This document shows positions 30,010-42,000 of a stretch of 47,513 nucleotides of DNA, piece by piece; position 1 is the first letter of the stretch, and the number at the start of each line of letters is the position of its first letter. Under the pieces are notes generated by a model, which saw only the letters and a list, made by a program, of their open reading frames with translations, had not been told where the DNA came from and ran no database searches. Origin of the DNA: Candidatus Omnitrophota bacterium (GTDB lineage: Bacteria; Omnitrophota; Gorgyraeia; Gygaellales; Profunditerraquicolaceae). Made by a program: the position numbers and the translations under genes. The stretch is taken from positions 104,358 through 151,870 of the forward strand of contig JAPLLW010000016.1 in the NCBI GenBank assembly GCA_026387355.1, read 5' to 3'.

Positions 30010-30033
30010 AACCCAAGAAATTAACTTTATCGC
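29981..30033 (-). other. Frame junction between the two giant frames
   Basis: The upstream frame ends in codons for YYSQVA and then TAG; the overlapping frame, one base later, reads FTIAKSPSADPEDRLACLF and then thousands more codons. Removing one T from the sense-strand run GATTTTTAC (A5 at 30001-30005 on the plus strand) joins them seamlessly as NFLGFDF-TIAKSPSADPEDR. A +1 slip at GCC-TAG-C would also join them. The shift direction (one extra base) fits a homopolymer sequencing or assembly error, a recent inactivating indel, or programmed +1 frameshifting; sequence alone cannot decide. Confidence 0.75.
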
Positions 30034-33000
30034 TCATCATCATTAATCTATAGACTCCTGTCAAAAGCAGCTGCCTAAGAACATCATTCCTCTTAACTTC
30101 TTGCTCTTGATGAGGAAGGTAAATATCTATCTCTTCGTGCACCTGGCCTACAGAGGTCATCTGCGGCTCAGTTCCTGAGACGCGTACCACTGCAAACATT
30201 CCTCTTTCTGGATTCTCTATGGCCATATCCGAATCATTCTTTAGGCCGGGAACAGGACGGAATCCTTGAACGCCAACAATGCTCATAAGATCGTCCTGTA
30301 TTTCACGGAATGTCTTACGCATATCTTCAAGGGATGTGCAAGGAACGCGCAGGTCGGGAGTTTCAGCGTAGAATTTAATTCCCTCTAGGGTCTTTTCGGC
30401 GGATTTTTTGTTTTTGCAGAATACCGAAGCAAATAGCCCTGAGATATAGACCGAATCGTCAAATTTAAAATCCCAACGCGGGAAGAAATGCCCGGTTTTC
30501 TCAAAACCGTAAACACCGCTTCTATCTTTTAGTTTCTGAATAATATTAGTATAACCTGCAAAACCCAAATGGTAAACACATCCGAGCCCCTCAACAATCT
30601 CTTTGACGCAAAAATTATTACGTTCGTCCCCTATGATCACTGCCCCGGGGAATTGCTGTGCTATCTCCTTACAGGTAACTGCGCCAATAAAATCTCCTGC
30701 CAACTCCACATAGTGAAATGGCCAACCCTCTGATTCCACCTTGCGCAATCTTAACACCACAAAGATACGGTCAACATCTGTATCATAACCAAACCCTATA
30801 TCCGCATCCACCTCTTGCATCTTAGCCCTAAGCTGCAATCTGTTTTCATCCAAGGTCGGATCAGGAAGATGGGCAGGGAAGGTTCCGTTTGGATCTGCGT
30901 TTAGATAGGTAATATCCATACCCATCCTCTCTAATTGGCCTTCAACATATTTCTTGGCCATACCATTACCACAATCAACTACAGCCTTAAGCCCTAAGTA
31001 TAGTTGAGGCAATTTTACAGGCTTAAACTTATCCAGCGCCTCTAAAACGCGATAAGGCTGCAATGCGCTCATACAATCCCTGTCTACATTATCCTTAAAT
31101 ACCTCTTCTTCCCATTCGGCAATCTTGGTGCATAATAAAGTTGTTTTTATATCATTAATCATCTGGTCAATAACAGTCGCCCCATTAACCGCGGGTAAGC
31201 GGGTTAAAGAGCCATAACGGTTATTGTTAAGTTTAGTGAACTTGCGCTGATTGGCTTCATAACGGATAACAAAGGTCCCTTTTAACGGCAAAGCATTCTC
31301 CAGTGCGTGCTCAAGCGGTAAATCTTTATCCGGGCCGATAAGAAACTTGTCTCCGGCCCACCTTACTTCTGAGTGAGATGCGGTATTCATACACGCTATA
31401 TTAGCGCTAAGTAAAGGAAGGGCTTCCAGGAGGGCAGGGGTTGAAGTCTGGCCTATATCTACTACATCAATGCCGCTTGTTAAGAAAGCGCGGATGGCTG
31501 CCTCGCTTAATACAGGAATATGCGTTATAGGTTGCAATCCTAACCCCATCCTCTGCACATTCAATTCTTCTAAAGAACGCAAAGTATATTCATTCATCGG
31601 CCCGGAAGCTAAGCGGTCATCGCGGGCAACAACTGCCAGATAATTACTACTGCGCTTTATGCCAAACCTCGAAGAGATCTCCATCTGGCGCCTATGTACA
31701 TCCGCAAAATAACTTTCATTGGCCCCCTTAGCTCTTAATATCTTCCTCTGTTTACTCTCTACCTCAACCATAAGAGAAACTACTACTCGAGTCATATAAT
31801 ACTGCACTTTATCAGTTATATTCTGAGAGATAGACTGGGTATCGGCACGCAAAATCAATTCCGGTATAGCTACCCCTCTTATGTCGTAACTCCTGAATAT
31901 GTTAGGATCTATAAAAATACGCCTATAAGTGATGCGGCCGTTCCTGCCTATTTCTTTCTTCCCGGTTGCATCCATTACCGGATCTGCCTCTTTTACCCTA
32001 TCAATACCTGCATAACGCAAATGCATATCTTCTTCGCGGTCAAGGCTTGCGAAATACTCTAAAGTCGCCTCTGCGACTTTAAGGCTAACGCCGGCAAATT
32101 GCGCATAAGAATCAACGGTAAATGCCTTGTCATGCAATATCATATCAATATAGGCTGCCTTCATCTTCTGGGTGCCCGGGAAATAACGGTTAACGTGATC
32201 AATGAACATAGCGCTACTTGTTCGCGGATAATCCTCCTTGGAACTAATCTTATGCCTAAGAGCACTTTGAAGTATAAGGTTATATTTAACCCCTCCTAAA
32301 TCAGCAACATGATAAGAACCTGCCAAATCTTCATCTTCTATCCCATATGCCAAGTGCGCAACCAGCTCATGATAAAGAACCTCTAATTGCAGACTGCGTG
32401 CGATATTTATAAAGTGAGGATGGATAAAGATGGTATTTTCTGGATAACTAACGGAAGCCTTCTGCTTTAGATTTACAGCAGCAACTTGACCTGCGGTTAA
32501 ACCGAGATTTGCTGTAAATACCAAATCCCATGCAAAAGGAACATATACATGAAGCCTGCTTAAATTTTCAAGAAGATCCTGCATAACTTCGAATTCTTGA
32601 TCTGCGTTTTGCTCAGCATCAAGCAACGTCAGGCCTTCTGCCTTAAAAGCCTTATCCTGATATGTAGCCCAATTTTGCTGGATCGCCTGACTAATATTTA
32701 AATGATAAGTGTTCGGACGGATCTTTCTAAGTAATCTTCCGATAGCCCTATAGTCATCTCCTATGCGCAATGCATTTACTTCTCTGCCGTAAGCGCATAC
32801 TGCTAAATGATTGATCCCTTTTACCCCTAAAGCAGAAGCATCTCCTCCGCCAGGAAAATATTCATCTCCAAAATGATAAACTAGGCGCCTGTCTAATTTA
32901 TGCGATTGGATAAAACTCTCTATTGCGCTAGCTTTATTTACGCCTTTTCTGTTAATATTAATACTGGTTGTTCCGCCAGGAATCATATCATACTTATCTG

Positions 33001-36000
33001 CATTAGGACCTAGGGCAGCTTTTATCTTGTTAATAATAGCCATACGTACTTCTGCCCTACCTACGCCTTCCGGGATTGGGGTAATCGTTAATTCTATGCC
33101 ATCTCTTAAATCCATCCAAGGTACATTTATCTCGGCAGTGAGCTTAAGCTTCTCCTTTGCCATCTGGTCGTCGATTAGGCGAGGTTCCAATAAACGACGC
33201 CCATGACTATCCAAATCATATCCAAATACAAACAGCTTATGTTTTTCACCGCTCATCCAAGGCATAGTAAAACCAATATGCTTATAGCGCGCTGCAAAAG
33301 CACCGTCCTTACCCATCTGCGATCTATATTGATTCAATAGACGAATTCTTACCTCTTCACTTATATTTAAAGCTTCGCTGCTAAATTTATTATTAACAAT
33401 CTGGATTAATGCATTTCTTATTATTTCAAGATCATCCGCTGAAATTGAATACGCGGCATTATGTTCTTCGTCGAGTTTCGCCTGACCCCTTTCATTAAAC
33501 TCAAATTTCATTGCTCCTAAAGAAGTATACAAGAAGCAATTCTTTATTGCTTCAGGCCTACCCAATTCCACAAGCCGTTTGTAAATGGGCGCAACTACGC
33601 GCGGGTGTTGCATACCAAAAGACTGCGCGGTAAGAAATACATTTCTTTCTTTGCGCATCAGGCTAAAACAAATATCATCTCTTAATTCTGTGTATTTTCC
33701 ATCATCAAGCGTTGCCCTCTGATCGGATAACTCAAATAAAGTTCCGTCTATATCAAATATGCGCGCGCCGGAAGAAATTATTTCTGCTCCATGTTTAAGC
33801 ATATCATCAGAAATGCGCGAGAAATTAGCCTCGACTTGAACATTTCTCTGCAAAACTTTCTCTGCCCGATGGGCTATCCTGGGCACATCAAAACCAGGCT
33901 CATCCTGAACATAGATTGGATGCTCACCTCGTTCTGTAATCTGGCCGATAATTGCAGCGTCTATATCTTTAGCATCTAATAACTCTAATATCTTACGCGC
34001 CAAGGCCTCGGGCGCTGTAATTAACAGTCCTCCAGAAGTCTGCGCATCATAAAGTATGGATACCGGAGCTTCATGCGCGCTGTCATCCACTGACACATCA
34101 AGCCCAACAAGATGAGAAAAATAATGCCTATTGCGATTAACGCTACAAGGATATGCCATTAAGTAAAATTCTTCCGAGCCGGGGTATAACGGAACCCGAT
34201 TAAGCCATAATTGCGCTCCCATTTTTCTTGGCTCAAGCATCTCATTCAAATGCCCGATAAGGCTAAACCCGGTAACATCAGTACTAGCGCTTGCCCCTGT
34301 TTCTCTTAGCACCTCGGAGGCTTTGTCGCTTGGCTCAACCAAGCAGCTTAACATGTGTCGATAAGCATCTGCTTCTTTAGCAGTCAAATCCAGGGCTTTA
34401 AGCACCGCAAAACTAGATACAACCCCTGAACCAATAGGTTTGGTAAGAATAATCCAATCGCCTTTATTAACCGTGGAATTACTAAGATACTTATCATGAT
34501 GGCAGATTCCATACATTAATGCGCCGTAAAAAAGATCCTGATTCGGCACAGAATATATACCTAGGTGTTCGCTAGAAATACGCGCAATCTCGGATTTACC
34601 GGCATTCACTATTTTGCTGACTACGCCCTTTTCAATAAGCGAAGGTGTAAACATAACATCAACTGTCCCCTTAGGGAGAATGCCTTTTGCGTATAAGTCG
34701 CTGGCAGCGTGATCAATGGCAATGCGGCTATAGAGCCTTGCTGAGTTAACAATCGGCTTAATAATATCTACGGTAAAGGCAATCGAACGCTCTTCGTCCA
34801 GCCGATATAGTATAACGTCATCTTTAACGTGCACCTGGCCAAAATTATTTAAAGGAAGCTTGCTTATAGCGCAAGAAAGAATCTGGTCCAATTTATCAGG
34901 AGGGTATTTAGCTGCGCACCCTTGAGTGCGATGTGTTGCAATAAGCTTATCTTCTAAAAATGTTATCTCTCCATTATTAGAAGACGCGCTTGGCTCATCA
35001 ATCAAAACAGGTACCTCGGAAGCGGGAATCACCTCCACCAAGGCCATGGTATAAATTACATTCGGGTTATCTACAGTATGGCCTCCTGCAATCGGGATGC
35101 CAATGGCATCAGTTGATTCAACCATGGCGCGCAAGAAGTCCTGCAGGTTCTTAATATCTACCTCAGGGCTTGTCGGAAGACCAAGGATGCTCATCGCAAA
35201 AAGCGGCTTACGGTTCTTTTCAGTTATTACTCTAGCTATATTCTTGACAAATACCCTTGCCTTCTCAGCAATGGTAGCGTTAATATCATCCGGATCAACT
35301 GATACTGTTGCGAAAGTAAAACGTAGTCCTGTCTTTTGATCTACTGCCCCATAAAATTCTCTAATGTTATATTCCGGTTGCAACCTTGCCTTATCGCATA
35401 AATCCAGCAATGCTTCTCTCCACTGCGCATCCGGCACAATTCCGACTGCGGCTAATTTTTCCATATTATCCGTAATCGCCCTTAAGATATGCGCCTGGGA
35501 AAGTAAGAATCTCTGTGTATAAGCATCACCGGATCTCTGGTCTAATCCTAAAAGATGGTGTGATTGGATTTCATCGAAAAGTAAGGAAGTAAAGAAGTAG
35601 CTGCATAGTTTTGATTCAAGATTGGTATTAACAATTACTGGATGCAAGCGCACTACATTTGCTTTATCAGATTCGCTATAAATATACTCGGCGATAATCC
35701 TGCCCTGCGCAGTTGGGCTTGTCTCGGGAGTGATATAGACAATCAGCTCTTCTTTTTCCGGAGGGGCATGCGCAAGATACGGGCGAAGAATATCAAACCA
35801 GCTTGATAGGCGGTCTTCTTGTGTAGATGACAAGTTCCCCTCGTTTATGCTCATCTTAATCCAAGCATCCTTGATAATAAGTTTTAACTTAACAGGAGCA
35901 AAAGTATCATATTTATCGGTAGTGACCGAGAAAGGATAGTGACGAGAAACAGGTAAAGTTGGTTTAAGAGTAATCGCATTTGTTATTTTGTGGACTAAAT

Positions 36001-39000
36001 CAGCTACATTTACACTCTTTAAGTTAACTAAATAAAGGCTCTTATTAAAGTTCTGATGATATCGTGCAAGATAAGCAAATATTAATTTAAGTTTATTAGC
36101 TTCTGAAGTATTTGTCTTGGATTCATCAACAAGTCTCAAAAATGCCTCTACCTGCTCAACTGAAGCCCCTAATTTTTTAACTCCGGATACAAATGCATCC
36201 AGGGTAGCCCCTGAAGTATTATATTCTAAAAGCAACGGTAATAAATCCGTAAACAAATGATGAAGTGACGCAATCTCCTGACACATTCCGCGCTTGATTG
36301 GTTCGCCATTTAAACCATTGATTAAGATCTCATTCCTTTTTAATAATAGGAAGAGGTTAAAAAGAACAACGCTCTGTCTTTCTTTATCCGAAAGAGTAAC
36401 ATCGCTAAAAATACGCTCTGATAAACCTATGCCGCGATCATCATAACCTGCTATAAAGTTTTTAGGAGTAAAGATATTCAGTTTAAGGTTATCCTGATTT
36501 TTGATAAGACCCCTTGCTTGCATCCAATTTAATGCCTGGAAGATAACTTGCTGGCCCGTTAGAATCTTTTCGTCAACTGAAGAGAAATATATTCCGCAGG
36601 CAAGTTTGGCAGTTAATGATTCCAGGGAATCATTGCCTTCAGTGCTGACATTGGTAATATTCTCCTCGGGAATAAGATAAGTATCAATAACGAAGTCTGC
36701 GGCTTTACGAATAGTATCAGTGCGATAACGCATGATGATATTGTGGTAAGGATGATACTGTAAGAAGTACTCCAACCTCTCTTTATCGTCTCCATTTAAG
36801 AGATACTCCATTCTGCGTCTTTCAATAGACTCGATATATACGGTGAAATCTCCTTTAGGCAGGGCCTCTGGGACGTACAACTCAATCACCGTGCCTTCAA
36901 CTAGGATAACTTTGTATTTTCCAGAAGATATCAACGCCTCGTAATCCCGGTAAAAAGCCTGGCTGTCATAATACCAGAGGTCCGGCCGCTTATAATTATT
37001 CACCTCAATAAGCGCAATCTCTGACTTCGCAACAGATCCGGATAAGCCTTCCTTAAGCAGAGTGATGGAATGGGACTTACGATTACCCGGCCTGCCATCA
37101 ATCCTTACAATTACCGGTGTACTCGGCTGAACCTTTAATTTTGCCAAGATCTTATCGCGTAATTGATGAATTCCGGTTTTTAATGATACCGCTTTTCTCT
37201 GCGGCATAACAAAATCAGCATAAGGATGAATACTAAATTTACCGTTAGAGTATTCATTGCGCCTAAAGAAATGCAATTTATAAGCATCATTCTTTACACG
37301 AAGTCCTAATGCCACTTCTAATTCTTCTACCCTGCGGATATAACGGGAAACCCCAAATAACTTATCCCAGAGAATCCTGAGTGAGTTATAAAAAGGAGCT
37401 AGCTGCGGTAGAGGTAAGATCATGCAGTATATTTCCGTATTTAATTTTGGCTTATTTATTCTTCCGTTGGCAAAATACCATCCTTCATTGCGCTCCACTG
37501 CGGCAAATAAATCCCTTAAGGCTTCGGCGTATCTATATACCAAAGCATGGTCTTTCCCCCAGTAGAGCTTATCCAAATCTAAATTAATGCTTTGTTTTAT
37601 CTGCGCTAAGGCAAGCCTTAAGTTTTTCTCTCTTATTGCTTTGATAACTCTTAATAAGTCGCTAGAACCAATCTCTCTAGCAGTCTGCCATAGCGCCTGC
37701 CTGCCTATGCTTGTTAAATTATCTCTTAAATGAGCAAAGTAATTTTCTTTAATCAACTGATTTTGCAGGAATATAACCTTGTTAATATCAAATTGACAAC
37801 CGGTAAATCTATGCATTAATAACTTATATATGCCTGGCCTCGGTAAGACTTCTACTCCTAACTCTTCTTCAATAGCCTGGGCCTCTTTTATATCATCTTC
37901 ATTAAGGGCATAAAGTTTACCTAAGAAGGCGTATTTTCTACTCTGTAGATATTCGAATGCCGCCATATATGCACCGCCTAGGGCAACCGCATAATCTATA
38001 TCAGTATCGCTCAAGCTTATTTTTAAGTTTATGCCTGCAAATTCCTCTAGCAGCGTCTGCTCAATAGCCTGTATAATAATCTTGCCTGCCTTGCCTTCAA
38101 GATTCTTACCTGAAATAATCACTTGTTCATTACCGAAGATACGCGCAAGCTTAACAAACCCGCGCGCAAGATACTGACCGCTTAGAGTAATGATTTTCTT
38201 TGCATCTTCGGGAGTAGAAGATTTTAACAAATCCATTATCTCGTGATAGCTTAACTTTCTTCCTAAAATTTCCTCGGCAATAACTTCGAGTGCCTCTGCT
38301 GTACCATAGCTGCGTAAGGTCCCTCTTACTCCGGTGTGCGGATTAACATGCGCCTTAGGTGAACGATTAATTATAATCTGCCTTATCTCTTCGAAATTAT
38401 CAGTAATATTACCGTTGGCATCAATCATCTTGCCTGCCATTGCCGTGCCCAGCTTAACAACTAAAGCATTGGTAAGTCCGGTTGCAAATCTTTCTCCGAG
38501 CGCTGCCACCTTACCATCCATCTCCACAGAAACAGCAATGCCGCCGAGCCTAGAGGATAAATCATCTTTAAGGTTAGTTACCTTAGCAAAATCTTCATTA
38601 GACAACGACCTGGTTACGTTTGCCCGGGTTAAAATACGGCCATCCTTCATCATGCCAACTGTACCAATACCAATGCCCTGAATCTGCTTTAAATCAATAC
38701 CTGCATCTGCAGCGGTTGAGCGCACAAACTGTTCAATACCTTCTACGAATTGCACATAAGTAGTAGGACGCGCCCAGTCCTTATTGCCGCGCTCAGGATT
38801 CCAAAGTATCTTGCTTGCCTTAGCCACAGTCTCGCTACCCTTCACTATTACGCAACGGGTATAAGTACTTCCTATATTCATACCAATAAATAAAGCTTCC
38901 TGCGGAAGATTAGGCAGTTCTTTTAAATCCCAACGTAGCCTCTCCGGAACATCTAAATAGGCAACTGAACTCTCAGCTCTCTCAAACTCTAAGCACTTAC

Positions 39001-42000
39001 CAAAGAGTAGAACCACCCTCTCACCTATCATTCCCTGATTATCAATTCTAACAAAAGCCTTTACAACTTCTTCAAAATAAAAAGCGTTGCAACCGGAGAT
39101 TATTATGCGCTGGGCAAAATTATTTACTAAGAGATCATAAATCTGCACAGCAATCTCTTCTATGCGCTCTGCGGAGCTTAATTGAGCAGACAGTTCTAAC
39201 TCAAATGTGCTCCTGCCAATATCTGCCTTATCAAAAGTAACCTCGATAGTTTCGTTATTTTCTGGCATTACAAAACCTAATAACCGCAAGATCTCATCCT
39301 GCGCGTTTTCAAAATTACCATTAATTATAATGTTAGCTCCGGCATCAATCAGGCGCTGCCTGGATAAAGCATCCTTAGCAATACCTATAGCAACCGCTCC
39401 CACATTAACCGCTGCCTGCATATCGCTAACTCGGTCTCCAAACTTAACTATTTGGCCATCAACAAGCCCGAGCTCTGCCTTCATACTACTCATTACCTTG
39501 GTCTTAAATGGCTCGATGCGAGTATCTGCTTCTTTACCTTCGGGATGAACGCAAATCAAATCATCAAATAAATCGGTTAATCCAAATGCCTCTGCCATAA
39601 GTCGGATTTTCTGAATATAGGCCCGAGAAAGAGCAATTACCTTAACTTCGGACTGTCTTTTAAACAAAGCTATAAGCTCCTTGACTCCGGGGATAAGTTT
39701 GCCCTGAGTTTCAACTAAAATCTTGAATTCTTTAATATACTCATCCACATACTCCTGTTCACTTCTTAAACCGGTTCTACCTTCAGCCTGGGCCTTGGCC
39801 ATTGCCCAACGCAATACGCCTGGTAAGCCCGCCGGGATAGGAATATCTTTTTCATTTGCTGCGTATCCAAGAATATCTGTAATAATTTTCTTTACAATCT
39901 GCTTAGCTGAGAGGTCCTCTACTGTAGTTCCATCCCAATCAAAAACAATTAGCTTTCTTTGAACTTGAGCAAACGGACGAACTGTTTCAATGCGCGGCAT
40001 ATCTTCTAGCCCGGCAACGCATCTCTTTGTCTCTTCGGTAAGGCTGCCACCAAAACTAAACAATTTTATTATCTCATCTTGAATGCCTTCGAAGTTTCCG
40101 TTGATAATTACATGCGCTCCGGCATCAATCAGGCGCTGTCTTGTACCTGCATCCTTAGCAATACCTATTGCAAGCGCGCCAACATTATTAGCTGCCTGCA
40201 TATCAGCAACCCTATCTCCAAGTTTAATTATCTGGCCGTCACGAAGAGCTAACCTCTTCTTAAGATTACCCATCTCTTTAGTCTTAAGCTTTGCGATATC
40301 AATATCTTTTGTATCTCCGGGAATTAAACAAATAATACTATCAAATGCATCGCTAAGGCCTAAGACTTCGGCCTGCATAAGTTTTTCCTGGATATATGCC
40401 CGCGAAATAGCAATCACGCTTACTCCGAGCTGCTTTCTAAATAAGGCGATTAATTCTTTAACCCCTCCTACAACCCTGGCCTCGTCCTTTACAAGCGGTG
40501 TTAAGTCTTTAACATATTGTATCGCGTAATCATATTCGCTCTTTAAACCGGCCTTGCCTTCTGCCTGAGCTTTTGCTATTGCCCAACGTATTGTTCCGGG
40601 CACGCCGCCATCTGCAGGAAGTTCTAAATCATCCACATCTCTACCAAGAATATTTCTAGCAATACCTTTTGCTGTATCTCTCCACAAAAGAGCCTGCATG
40701 GTAGTATCATCCCAATCAAAAACAACTAACTTTACTTCTACAGGATTAAACTTACGCACTACTTCAATACGCGGTAATGGCTTATTGTTGTTCTGCTCTT
40801 TATTGGGGAATAATTCTTCCGTATCTTTCATTGCATCTATATCGTCACGCACGCCTTTAAGAATATGTGATATGAGTTCATGGTAAAGTATCTCTAATTG
40901 TTTTGTTTCTGGAAGTTCGAAGAAGTAAGGATGGATAAATACAGTCCTAGCATCGATGCTGCAGGCAGCGACCATAGCATTGGTAAGATTTAAATCAGTA
41001 GTAATAACTAATCTCCAGTTGGATAGCTCAGGAGGGCCGCGGCCAAACAAATTCTCTAGCTGCGCTAATCTCTCACCTAAAATCTCTTGGTGATTCTCAA
41101 AGAATGCGCCGAGCTGATTAAGGCTAAAGTTGCTTACGGTTATATCGGTTAAGACCCTGCTAGTACCATACTTCTCTTCAATCTCCTGACGGGAATTAGC
41201 AGGAACGCGCAGAGGATAATTAGCAGGCTGGGATTTTGCTGCGGCGATCTTACCATATTCATCAAGCAGAAACTTACCTACGCCCGCTAATCCATCCATT
41301 CTTTCTTTATTCGTAACTTCCACATAAAGTTTTACTGCCGGCTCAGTTCCTGATGGCCTAAGCATAATCCAATCTCCTGTCGCAAAGACAATCTTTACCC
41401 CATCTATGGTAATCAAATCAACAACCGGGATATTCCAAATAGCTTTAACTCTATTGGCAACCGGGGCTTCAGTTTTAGCTACACCTCTTGCTAAAGCTTC
41501 ATTTGTTTCGCTAACCAATTCTGCAACACCTGCTTTAATACTCTCTTTCCCCCTAACAGTCGTGGTAGTAATCACAAATGCCTTACCGACTTCTTCTTCA
41601 ATCTGCTTCTTGTAAGCACCTAAAGACTTTCCGGTACGGCTGACAATCCACAAGGCAGCAAGGCTAATAGCAATACCATCATCCCAGGATTTCATAAAAG
41701 GCCCGATAGCCACATGAGCGCTCTCTTCTCCGGCAACCAAAAATTCTTTTCCTGCATCTACTGCAAGTTCGGCAAACCATTTGAACCCTACCGGAACTTC
41801 AATAATTTCGAGGCCAAGGTGACTTGCTACGACATTGACTAAATTACTAGTAGCTACGGTTTTACCTACCGCACCCTTGAAACCGAGCGCCTTGTTTAAG
41901 AAATAAGCTAACAGCGGGATCAAGTCGTTAGCGGTAATTAAATCACCGCCAAAATCAACTGTTCCAAAACGGTCTGCGTCTCCGTCAGTACCTAACCCGA

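Larger units (their letters stand above)
27103..28740 (-). repeat. Duplicated nucleotidylyltransferase-kinase cassette, copy 1
   Basis: A 1638-base unit beginning AVAQKKESFLSRFYHATERT and ending IHGFIDLRSEEWFL. It matches the 1638-base unit at 841-2478 throughout; both copies have the same length by my reading. About 26 kb apart in the same frame, both followed by membrane helices. Confidence 0.85.

Noticed and set aside
17793-29557. Heptamer arrays as a CRISPR array
   Set aside because: Units are 7 bases with no spacers, only five per site, and translated in frame; nothing like a CRISPR repeat-spacer pattern.
10430-29766. Repeated modules as insertion sequences or transposase genes
   Set aside because: The repeats encode the HExxH module in the giant frame and have no terminal inverted repeats, target duplications or transposase motifs.
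29981-30009. Independent gene start (TTG at 30009) for the downstream frame
   Set aside because: No Shine-Dalgarno, no spacer, overlap with the preceding frame, and a module immediately downstream that elsewhere is always internal. A frameshift explains it better, though not proven.
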